Source of the DNA: Rhizorhapis sp036570425
Lineage (GTDB): Bacteria; Pseudomonadota; Alphaproteobacteria; Sphingomonadales; Sphingomonadaceae
NCBI GenBank assembly: GCA_036570425.1
Contig: DATCYF010000011.1
Location: forward strand, 186,001-250,000
Reading direction: 5' to 3'
DNA length: 64,000 nt
This document shows, piece by piece, positions 1 to 6,331 of this stretch. Below the pieces are notes generated by a model, which was not told the DNA's origin, ran no database searches, and saw only the letters and a program-made list of their open reading frames with translations. A program made the position numbers and the translations under genes. How positions within the stretch are numbered: position 1 is the stretch's first letter; every line of letters starts with the position of its first letter.

Positions 1-165
1 CCAGCCCAGTGTCGACAACCCGGTAAGTTGGTGGGAGGCGCCGCAATGCGCTCTCCCTCCAGGGCTGCCAGACCGGAAAGAATGAGGGGCTGGTCTTCGG
101 CGTTGTGACGGGCGTGCAGCCGAGAGAGATACGCGACCAATGTGCTCGCCCCTCATCCGCGAGCG

Positions 166-195
166 ACGACGCCAAGCTTAACGACGCCAAGCTTA
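166..195. repeat. 15-bp perfect tandem repeat
   Basis: The 15-mer ACGACGCCAAGCTTA occurs twice head to tail (166-180 and 181-195), just beyond the 3' end of adk. Positions 1-210 otherwise show no reading frame I can support; a short frame open from the left edge (stop near 85) could be the tail of a gene outside the window. Confidence 0.6.
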
Positions 196-210
196 AGAGC
201 GCTGAAACCG

Positions 211-804
211 CTAATCTGAAGCTATTTTCGTTAATACGCTCGCGATGTCGCCCGTAACGACGTCCATGTCCCGCATACCATCGATCTCAGTGAGTTCTCC
301 TCTCCGGCGATAATAGTTCAATAGCGGTGCGGTCTTTCGTCTGTACTCGTCGAGACGTCTGGCGAAGGTATCCGGATTGTCATCGCTACGAACCGTGCCG
401 CCGGCGGACAGCGTATCGGCGACGCGCCTTTCCATTCGCGCGATGAGCGCCGCCTGATCAACCTTCAGATCGATCACTGCGTCAAGCTTGATACCCTTTT
501 GCTCCAGCATCGCCGTCAGGGCTTCCGCCTGCGCGACCGTTCGGGGAAAGCCGTCTAGAATGAAACCCCTGCGATAATCCTCTTGATCAATCCGGTCAGA
601 TACCATTTGGGTGACCACATCGTCGGGTACGAGTTCGCCGCGATCCATGATCGCCTTGGCCTCGCGCCCAATCTCCGTGCCGGTAGCCACGGCCACGCGC
701 AGCATCTCGCCTGTGGAAAGCTGGGGAATGGAGTAGCGTTCGACCAGGCGCTGCGCCTGCGTTCCCTTTCCTGCTCCCGGCGGTCCGAGTACGATAAGTC
801 TCAT
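211..804 (-). CDS. adk: adenylate kinase, short-LID form
   Basis: This enzyme interconverts AMP + ATP and 2 ADP in the cytosol. The 197-residue protein has the P-loop GPPGAGKGTQ at residues 8-17, the AMP-site LDGFPRT at about 83-89 and the arginine-rich segment after it. It is shorter than the usual ~214 residues because the LID between RMERRV and FARRLDEY is reduced, as in short bacterial adenylate kinases. It lies beside acetate kinase, a phosphoketolase-like enzyme and an AMP phosphorylase rather than with ribosomal genes, so it is probably an accessory copy that balances adenylates when the cluster is active. The ATG at 804 begins directly with the conserved beta-strand MRLIVLG, which fixes the start. 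Confidence 0.93.
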   Translation of the reverse strand: MRLIVLGPPGAGKGTQAQRLVERYSIPQLSTGEMLRVAVATGTEIGREAKAIMDRGELVPDDVVTQMVSDRIDQEDYRRGFILDGFPRTVAQAEALTAMLEQKGIKLDAVIDLKVDQAALIARMERRVADTLSAGGTVRSDDNPDTFARRLDEYRRKTAPLLNYYRRRGELTEIDGMRDMDVVTGDIASVLTKIASD

Positions 805-952
805 TGTCTTTTCTTACTCCTTGGGTCTTCGGTTTTTCGACCAACTCTTCAAAGAAGTGTTTTGTCAAATCGGCGAGGTTGCCCATTTCCCTTGCGCGCA
901 AAACGAACGCCTAATGGTCATAGAAGCGAACGTCTCGACTGTTATTCCAACT

Positions 953-979
953 CTCGATCGTGTGAGATGCACGATCGAG
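953..979. repeat. 10-bp perfect inverted repeat
   Basis: The arms CTCGATCGTG (953-962) and CACGATCGAG (970-979) are exact reverse complements around a 7-nt loop. The element lies between the small lipoprotein gene and adk, both read leftward. No clear T-run follows, so it may be an intercistronic hairpin or an operator rather than a strong terminator. Confidence 0.5.
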
Positions 980-1040
980 AACGCATTATTCGCTGTAAGA
1001 AGACGATGTTTGCCGCCGGTCCGATAAACCTTACGGCCTG

Positions 1041-1286
1041 TCAGTTTTTCTCCGAACTGGTCCGAGCAGGCGCTGGCTGCGAGAGAATCTGGCGACATCG
1101 ATCATGGCTGAGGTTCATCGCGTTGCGGCCCTGGCCCTTCATTTCACCGTGGTCGTGACGGTCCGCCACGCCCATGTCCCGTTCCATTGCCTGACAGGAC
1201 GCATATTCCGCCGAGGTCGCTGGCCTCGTGACGCACGCCCCAAGCAGTAGCATTGATCCCGCCGTCGCTATTATTTCCAGCTTCAT
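1041..1286 (-). CDS. small predicted lipoprotein
   Basis: This is an 81-residue protein of unknown function. It starts with a hydrophobic signal segment ending in the lipobox LLGAC (Cys18), so it should be lipid-anchored in the envelope. The mature part is short, polar and has two further cysteines (SCQAM and DRCRQ). The start at 1286 has the purine-rich AAAGGGAC just upstream. A Crp/Fnr-like box at 1413-1426 followed 21 bp later by TATGAT (1386-1391) points at this gene, suggesting it belongs to the low-oxygen regulon. No homologue is recognised from sequence alone. Confidence 0.55.
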   Translation of the reverse strand: MKLEIIATAGSMLLLGACVTRPATSAEYASCQAMERDMGVADRHDHGEMKGQGRNAMNLSHDRCRQILSQPAPARTSSEKN

Positions 1287-1385
1287 GATCGTCCCTTTCC
1301 GCAGTAAACGCGTCTCGTCGCGCTACGCGACTCTCCCGCGTTTCTTTAATCATTTTCGCTTCGAGACTTGGCCCTGCGCAGACGG

Positions 1386-1426
1386 ATCATAGACGCTCGA
1401 GAAGGCCGGTCTTTAACCGGGATCAA
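1386..1426 (-). promoter_or_regulatory. FNR-like box plus -10 for the small lipoprotein gene
   Basis: The 14-mer TTAAC-CGGG-ATCAA (1413-1426) resembles the FNR consensus TTGAT-N4-ATCAA. Reading leftward, 21 bp separate it from TATGAT (1386-1391), a near-perfect -10. This is the class II geometry with the box centred near -41.5. The site overlaps the last codon of the 1423-1719 frame. Confidence 0.55.
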
Positions 1427-1719
1427 TTGTCGACCCACAGAAGTCCGCCGAGCGCGTTCGCGAAGGCAAGCAGCACCACCAGCAGGATGCGCGTCCGGTT
1501 TGTCATGCGGTGTCGGCCAAGTGTTGGGGGCGTCAGCGCGGATGGAACGCCAAACGGGGCGAACGGCATGCGCATCGGATTCGGATCGGTAAAGCCCGAG
1601 CCGATAATGCCGACGAAGAGCGTGGAGACGGCTAAGAAGGCGAAGCTGCGTTCGATACGGCCATGCACCCGGGTGGACGCGCTGATGGCGGCCAGCCGGT
1701 CTGGAGCCGACGCCGACAC
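1423..1719 (-). CDS. hypothetical small membrane protein
   Basis: This 98-residue frame begins with GTG at 1719 and holds two hydrophobic stretches (about residues 26-43 and 77-94), so a two-helix inner-membrane protein is plausible. I do not recognise a family. A competing frame on the plus strand (1427-1735) is arginine/serine-rich and looks like a shadow. The FNR-like box at 1732-1745 lies only 13 bp upstream of the GTG, so it more likely serves ackA than this gene. An alternative is a shorter product from the internal ATG (MTNRTRILL...). Confidence 0.35.
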   Translation of the reverse strand: MSASAPDRLAAISASTRVHGRIERSFAFLAVSTLFVGIIGSGFTDPNPMRMPFAPFGVPSALTPPTLGRHRMTNRTRILLVVLLAFANALGGLLWVDN

Positions 1720-1731
1720 TTTGGCGCCAGC

Positions 1732-1774
1732 TTGATCGAGGTTAAAGCCGAAAGGCGCGCCCGACTCGTAACCT
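1732..1774 (+). promoter_or_regulatory. FNR-like box plus -10 for ackA
   Basis: TTGAT-CGAG-GTTAA lies at 1732-1745, and TAACCT (1769-1774) follows 23 bp later. If the box is centred at -41.5, transcription starts near 1780, only a few bases before the ackA ATG. This fits the absence of a clear Shine-Dalgarno there. Confidence 0.55.
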
Positions 1775-1786
1775 AGTTAACACCCC

Positions 1787-2965
1787 ATGCCCGACACGAT
1801 CCTCACCATCAATCCCGGCTCCGCCACGATCAAAGTAGGAGTGTTCGCGCTCGATCGCGGTCGGGCGCGTGTGCTCGGCCGGGCAACGCTCGACGAGGCT
1901 ACGAGCAAGCTTCGCGTGCAGGTGGACAAAACGCGCGCCGAGCATGCTTTATCGCCGGAAGCGCCGACGCCAGTTCTGATCGAACAGGCGCTCGCGTGCC
2001 TTGCCGATCGTCTCCCCATGCGAGGGCTGAAGGCGATCGGTCAGCGCGTTGTCCACGGCGGCGACCACTTCGCCGGTCCGGCGCTCATCGACGATGATGT
2101 GCTTGCCGCGATCGAGGCGCTGACCTCGTTTGCGCCCCTTCATCAGCCAAAGAGCATCGCTCTAATCCACACGCTGCGGCGGCTCTGTCCCAACGTCGCA
2201 CAGATCGCGTGCTTCGACACCGCCTTCCATCGCACACAGTCGGATCTCGTGCGCCGCTTCGCCATTCCCCGCACTCTGTTTGACGCCGGCGTGAAGCGCT
2301 TCGGATTTCATGGCCTGTCCTATCAGTTCATCGCTGCCGAGCTCGAACGGCGCCGGCCAGACCTCGCCCGCGCTCGCATCGTCGCAGCGCACCTCGGCGC
2401 TGGCGCAAGTATCTGTGCGCTCGAAGGCGGTGTCAGCTGCGACACGACGATGGGATTTTCCACTCTCGACGGGGTACCGATGGCCACGCGTTGCGGCGCG
2501 ACTGATCCCGGCGTCCTGCTCCACCTGATGCGTGCCCGCGACATGTCAGCCGATGCGCTCGAACATATGCTCTACCACGAGTCCGGCCTACTCGGCCTGT
2601 CCGGCATCAGCGGCGACGCGCGGATGCTGGCTGAGAGCGACGCGGCAAGCGCAGACGAGGCGCTGGAAATCTTCGCGTTTCGGGTAGCGCGCGAGGCGGC
2701 CGCGCTCGCTACCACGATCGGCGGAATTGACGCTTTGGTGTTCACCGGCGGGATCGGCGAGCACCAGCCCGATATGCGCGCCCGCATCTGCGCGCGTCTC
2801 ACTTGGCTGGGCATCACCTGCGACGCCGACGCCAATAAAGCGGGCGCTTTTAACATCGCCTCGTCCGGGGCCGACGTAGCCGTTCTGATCATCCCTGCGA
2901 ACGAAGAGCAGGAAATGGCCGAGCAATGCGCCACGATCTTGGGGGCAGCCGGCCAATCGCACTGA
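1787..2965 (+). CDS. ackA: acetate kinase
   Basis: This enzyme makes ATP and acetate from acetyl phosphate and ADP (ASKHA fold, cytosol). The 392-residue protein shows the N-terminal nucleotide/phosphate strand TILTINPGSATIKVGVF, the substrate loop RVVHGGDHF, the catalytic region CFDTAFH, HLGAGASICA, the signature MGFSTLDGVPMATRCGATDPG, and the C-terminal adenine motif VFTGGIGEH. No phosphate acetyltransferase gene is adjacent; the likely acetyl-phosphate source is the phosphoketolase-like enzyme at 9468-11837. The upstream FNR-like box suggests induction at low oxygen. The start is the only ATG that keeps the complete first strand. Confidence 0.95.
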   Translation: MPDTILTINPGSATIKVGVFALDRGRARVLGRATLDEATSKLRVQVDKTRAEHALSPEAPTPVLIEQALACLADRLPMRGLKAIGQRVVHGGDHFAGPALIDDDVLAAIEALTSFAPLHQPKSIALIHTLRRLCPNVAQIACFDTAFHRTQSDLVRRFAIPRTLFDAGVKRFGFHGLSYQFIAAELERRRPDLARARIVAAHLGAGASICALEGGVSCDTTMGFSTLDGVPMATRCGATDPGVLLHLMRARDMSADALEHMLYHESGLLGLSGISGDARMLAESDAASADEALEIFAFRVAREAAALATTIGGIDALVFTGGIGEHQPDMRARICARLTWLGITCDADANKAGAFNIASSGADVAVLIIPANEEQEMAEQCATILGAAGQSH

Positions 2966-2967
2966 TT

Positions 2968-2981
2968 TTGATCTGGATCGA
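2968..2981 (+). promoter_or_regulatory. possible fifth FNR-like box
   Basis: TTGAT-CTGG-ATCGA matches the FNR consensus at 9 of 10 arm positions and lies between ackA and the sigma gene. No -10 occurs at the 21-23 bp spacing seen at the other boxes; the nearest TATCAT (3010-3015) is 28 bp away. Its activity is therefore doubtful. Confidence 0.3.
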
Positions 2982-3056
2982 AGACAGGCACCCTTTTGTG
3001 AGCCACGCTTATCATTTGTGCTCCGCATCAAGCGGCGGGTTAGGTCTTGAGAAGCA

Positions 3057-3737
3057 ATGACCAAATCGAGTGACGCCACGCCATCAGCCGAAGATGCGGT
3101 CAAGCCGCATGACGCTGCCGTCCAGCGCGCGCTGGTCGAAGCGCAGGAGGAAATCCTCGTTTTCCTCCGTCAACGTCTGCGCAACCAGGACGAGGCGGAA
3201 GAGGTGTTGCAGCGTTTCTCGCTCCGCGTGCTGGAACGCTCAGGTCAGCTCCGCGACGTCCAGACCGTCCGCGGTTGGTTCGGGCGCATCCTTGCTACCA
3301 CCATCGTCGATCACCAGCGTGCCCTGGCGCGCAGGCATCGGCGAGAGGCCGCGGCCGACAGCGTCGACATCGAAGCGCTACCCGCCGACCCTGACGCGGA
3401 GATCGACGCCACCGTCTGCAATTGCCTCTATAGGCTCTTGCCAACACTGAAGGCCGAATATGCCGACGTCATCTGGCGGGCCGACATCCTGGGCGAACCG
3501 CGGGACCGACTGGCGGCAAGCCTTGGCACCTCACTGAACAATGTGACCGTCCGCCTGCATCGCGGTCGCAAGGCGCTTCGCATGCGGCTTGAAGAAATGT
3601 GCCGCACCTGCTCGACGCACGGTTTCCTCGACTGCCGCTGTGATGAGATGCCGCTCGGCACTGATGGGCCAGTCGTCAAGACCAAGCCTGTTCGTCCCTC
3701 GGCCAAATCCCGGCACGCGCGAAAAGGCGACGCATGA
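3057..3737 (+). CDS. ECF sigma factor with cysteine motifs (CorE-like)
   Basis: This 226-residue sigma-70 family ECF factor has region 2 at about residues 28-95 and region 4 at about 125-180, with the helix-turn-helix RLAASLGTSLNNVTVRLHRGR. A CNC motif (Cys121, Cys123) sits in the linker just before region 4. A C-terminal extension carries CRTC (182, 185) and CRC (193, 195), followed by a basic tail. A CxC in the linker plus a C-terminal cysteine-rich domain is the hallmark of the copper- or cadmium/zinc-sensing CorE group (ECF44), which works without an anti-sigma factor. No anti-sigma gene is adjacent. I infer direct metal or redox sensing; the target promoter is unknown. A convergent Crp/Fnr gene follows. 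Confidence 0.85.
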   Translation: MTKSSDATPSAEDAVKPHDAAVQRALVEAQEEILVFLRQRLRNQDEAEEVLQRFSLRVLERSGQLRDVQTVRGWFGRILATTIVDHQRALARRHRREAAADSVDIEALPADPDAEIDATVCNCLYRLLPTLKAEYADVIWRADILGEPRDRLAASLGTSLNNVTVRLHRGRKALRMRLEEMCRTCSTHGFLDCRCDEMPLGTDGPVVKTKPVRPSAKSRHARKGDA

Positions 3738-3758
3738 TCCGTCGCGGGCGGCTGCGTG

Positions 3759-4493
3759 TCATAGCCACGCCATCGCGGCATTGTGGTCGACGCCGGCTAC
3801 ACGGACAAGACGATCCGGATCGAGAATGCGCAGCCGGCGATGATGAAACTCAACGACGCCTTCCTTGCGCAGCGTGCGCAAAATGCGGTTCACATGGACG
3901 AACGTAAGTCCCGTCGCATCACCGATATGCTCTTGGGTGAGCGGCAGATACATCTCCTCGATGCGGTTGCCTGGCCATTGCGTCCGGCAGCGCACGAACA
4001 ATTCCAGAACCAGGCGGGCAACGCGCTCGCGCGCATTGCACCGGCCGACGCTGGTGAGGTGATCGAAGGCGAGCGCGCGGTCGCGGCTCAAGGAGCGCAC
4101 CAGCCGCACGGCGACGTCGGGATTGTCGCGCACGCGCGCGTTCAGCGCATCGAGCGGAATGCAGCATACGAGCGCCCCCGTGAGCGCCTGCGCGCCGTAG
4201 GTGGCGCGCCCGCTCAACGTCCCGAACATGCCGAACACCCCACCCGGCAGCACGAACTGGACGATCTGCCTGCGTCCATCCTCCAGCAAGGTGTAGAGCG
4301 CCACCCAGCCGTCGATGAGATTGCAAACGGCATCGAACCGAGCGCCGACGCCGAACAGCTCTTGGCCAGCTTCGATCCTTCGATCTGCGCCGTGCAAGCC
4401 GGGAAGCAGGCGAAGCGCGTCGGCACCGTCATCGACAACCGGACCATTGCCCGAGCCGCCCGGTCGGTCAGGCGGCCCCGTCATCCGCCCCAT
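3759..4493 (-). CDS. Crp/Fnr family transcriptional regulator
   Basis: This 244-residue DNA-binding regulator has a cyclic-nucleotide-binding-like beta-roll (about residues 35-150, with QIVQFVLPGGVFGMFG) and a C-terminal winged helix-turn-helix (LTQEHIGDATGLTFVHVNRILRTLR, about 185-215). It lacks the N-terminal cysteine cluster of FNR, so it is more like FixK/DNR than an oxygen-sensing Fe-S FNR. The recognition helix has VHVNR in place of the FNR E..SR pattern. It lies amid four FNR-like boxes and is the obvious candidate to bind them. A downstream ATG at 4484 is an equally possible start; the first ~25 residues are low complexity. Confidence 0.9.
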   Translation of the reverse strand: MGRMTGPPDRPGGSGNGPVVDDGADALRLLPGLHGADRRIEAGQELFGVGARFDAVCNLIDGWVALYTLLEDGRRQIVQFVLPGGVFGMFGTLSGRATYGAQALTGALVCCIPLDALNARVRDNPDVAVRLVRSLSRDRALAFDHLTSVGRCNARERVARLVLELFVRCRTQWPGNRIEEMYLPLTQEHIGDATGLTFVHVNRILRTLRKEGVVEFHHRRLRILDPDRLVRVAGVDHNAAMAWL

Positions 4494-4725
4494 GATCGGC
4501 CTCGGTGTCGGTCGTTCTGCGCTTGTCGGTCCTGGTCCATTTGCGTGCGCTCCCGGTTTGCAATCGAGAGGACGCCATTCATTGCCCGTCTGCGCACGCG
4601 GCGTCCTGTAAGGATAAAGACGCTAAAGCTGTCTCGATATTACACCTCAGAATGATCGCCGGCGCGAAACGCGCGTGGCGGTTGCAATGGATACGCGCGC
4701 GCGACACGCGCCCCTCGGTAAAAAC

Positions 4726-4767
4726 TTGACCGGGGTTAAGGACCGAGCATGCAGGCGGGGATATTGC
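4726..4767 (+). promoter_or_regulatory. FNR-like box plus -10 upstream of the NifX-like gene
   Basis: TTGAC-CGGG-GTTAA (4726-4739) is followed after 22 bp by TATTGC (4762-4767). The geometry places the box at -41.5 relative to a start near 4774, the class II arrangement of FNR/FixK-activated promoters. Confidence 0.55.
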
Positions 4768-4809
4768 ATTGGCGGACCCGACTATGCACCGGAGCCCTTA
4801 TGGCCTACC

Positions 4810-5148
4810 ATGTCTAAGCTACTTTCTCAGGAAGCCGTGCGCACCGGAATCATGGTGGCAATGCGCTTGGAAGGACCGATCCTCTGTCCATTCTTTGCGT
4901 GCTGCGATGGCGTGGTCGTTTTCTCGGCCGATGGTGCGATCGAAACCTTTCCCGCAGGCCAGGCTTACGGAGCGCGCGCCATCTACGACGTAATCGCTGA
5001 AAGTGGCGTCGAGCGGCTGATTTGCGGCTTCATCGCCGAGCCCTGCCGCGACCTCCTGCGCGCACGCGGCATCGACATTCGCCTCGGCTCATGCCGCGAG
5101 GCGATCGCGACGCTGGCTGCCCGCTTCGACACGCTCCCCACCGCCTGA
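4810..5148 (+). CDS. NifX/NafY-like (dinitrogenase FeMo-cofactor) domain protein
   Basis: The protein (112 residues from ATG 4810) is built around a NifX-type ribonuclease-H-like fold: a cysteine-bearing strand (LCPFFACCDGVVVF), a GQAYGARAIYDVI helix, ERLICGFIAEPCRDLLRARGIDIRLG and a final helix. Such domains bind metal-cofactor precursors in nitrogenase assembly, but they also occur as stand-alone proteins. No nif gene is in the window. Three cysteines near the first strand and one in GFIAEPC could bind metal. In-frame ATGs at 4852 and 4861 are alternative starts. The upstream FNR-like promoter suggests low-oxygen expression. Confidence 0.7.
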   Translation: MSKLLSQEAVRTGIMVAMRLEGPILCPFFACCDGVVVFSADGAIETFPAGQAYGARAIYDVIAESGVERLICGFIAEPCRDLLRARGIDIRLGSCREAIATLAARFDTLPTA

Positions 5149-5197
5149 ATGCCGGAGCCGGACGCGCACTATCGTCCGGCAAAGGTTCCCACACGAT

Positions 5198-5238
5198 TTA
5201 ATGCAGATCAAAGACGCGGTTCCTCTGGCCTCTATTGT
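5198..5238 (+). promoter_or_regulatory. FNR-like box plus -10 upstream of the DUF2933 gene
   Basis: TTAAT-GCAG-ATCAA (5198-5211) is followed after 21 bp by TATTGT (5233-5238). This is the fourth occurrence of the same box-to-hexamer spacing within 4 kb and probably drives the run of genes starting at 5294. Confidence 0.5.
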
Positions 5239-5293
5239 TGGCCACAAAGAATGGGTCTGCCTGCGCGCCGACCGGTCGGAACGGAGGCAGATG

Positions 5294-5542
5294 ATGGAAC
5301 ACGAGAACGCCAAACGCGACCCAGACCGCCGTCGATTGTCTGTCGTGAATATCGTCCTGGCGGGTTTCCTCGTGATCGCCGGCTTCTTTCTCATCCTCGA
5401 ACACCGAGCGCATCTGCTCGGCTGGCTGCCCTTCCTGATCCTCCTCCTGTGTCCGTTGATGCACATCTTCATGCATGGCGGACATGGCGGCTCCGCGGAG
5501 GCACCTAAAGGTGAGCGGGTGCAGCGCCCTCACCATCACTGA
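5294..5542 (+). CDS. DUF2933 small membrane protein
   Basis: This 82-residue protein has one or two hydrophobic helices (about residues 17-36 and 42-58) and a histidine-rich C-terminus (HIFMHGGHGG and a terminal HHH). This matches the DUF2933 family of small membrane proteins often found beside heavy-metal transport genes; the function is unknown. GGAGG (5283-5287) lies 6 nt before the ATG at 5294, so that start is preferred over the ATG at 5291 and over the upstream extension. It is followed 23 bp later by the methyltransferase-like gene, probably in one operon. Confidence 0.75.
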   Translation: MEHENAKRDPDRRRLSVVNIVLAGFLVIAGFFLILEHRAHLLGWLPFLILLLCPLMHIFMHGGHGGSAEAPKGERVQRPHHH

Positions 5543-5565
5543 CCGGACCATCAAGGGGCGCTTTC

Positions 5566-6210
5566 ATGAAGCATGATATTCCAGCCTATGGGCTTTGGTG
5601 GCTGGTGGTGCTGAACTCGGCCATATTCATCCTGTTCGCGTTCAGCTTCTTCAAGCCGCAGACCAAGCGGGATTGGCGTTCGTTCGGTGCATTTAGCGCG
5701 TTCATTATCGCGCTGTTCACTGAGATGTATGGGTTTCCGCTCACCATCTATCTACTCTCAGGCTGGCTACAGAGCCGCTATCCGGGCGTCGATTGGTTTA
5801 CGCACGATGCCGGCCATCTTCTCGAAGAACTGTTCGGCTGGCGTGGAAATCCGCATTTCGGTCCGTTTCATTTGCTCAGCTTCGCGTTTATCGGTGGCGG
5901 CTTCATCCTGATCGCTTCGGCCTGGAAGACACTCTACGTCGCCCAGCGCGACGGCGTGCTGGCGACGACGGGCACCTATGGCTCGATCCGTCACCCGCAA
6001 TATCTCGGCTTCATACTCGTGATGTTCGGGTTCCTGCTGCAATGGCCGACGCTGCTGACGCTCCTCATGTTTCCGGTGTTGGTCGTCATGTATGTGCGTC
6101 TCGCCCGCACCGAGGAACGCGATGCGATCGCAAGCTTCGGCACCGACTATGAGAGCTACAGGCGCCGCGTTCCCGGGTTCATTCCGCGCCTGGCGCGCGC
6201 GCCTTCCTGA
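5566..6210 (+). CDS. isoprenylcysteine carboxyl methyltransferase-like membrane protein
   Basis: This 214-residue integral membrane protein has about five hydrophobic segments. The C-terminal half carries the ICMT/phospholipid-methyltransferase signature GSIRHPQYLGF (about residues 137-147), then TEERDAIASFGTDYESYRRRVPGFIP. The family uses S-adenosylmethionine to methylate lipid or protein carboxyl groups at the membrane, but bacterial substrates are mostly unknown. AAGGGG precedes the ATG. It sits between DUF2933 and a copper-type ATPase, an arrangement suggesting an envelope role in metal stress. Confidence 0.82.
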   Translation: MKHDIPAYGLWWLVVLNSAIFILFAFSFFKPQTKRDWRSFGAFSAFIIALFTEMYGFPLTIYLLSGWLQSRYPGVDWFTHDAGHLLEELFGWRGNPHFGPFHLLSFAFIGGGFILIASAWKTLYVAQRDGVLATTGTYGSIRHPQYLGFILVMFGFLLQWPTLLTLLMFPVLVVMYVRLARTEERDAIASFGTDYESYRRRVPGFIPRLARAPS

Positions 6211-6331
6211 TGAAGGCACTGCACCACAGCGGCGAGCACGAGAGGTGCGTGCGCTGGGCGCGTAATATACATTATATACTTCTGACCACTGGCACGCCGA
6301 TCGCCATCAAGCTCACAAGAAGGACCAAGGG

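Noticed and set aside
583..1158. Plus-strand 191-codon frame over adk and the small lipoprotein gene
   Set aside because: It runs antisense to adk and has no recognisable domain.
6259..6265. GCGTAAT resembling the ECF -10 element
   Set aside because: No TGAGGGGT block lies at the required distance, so it is not counted as a fourth promoter.
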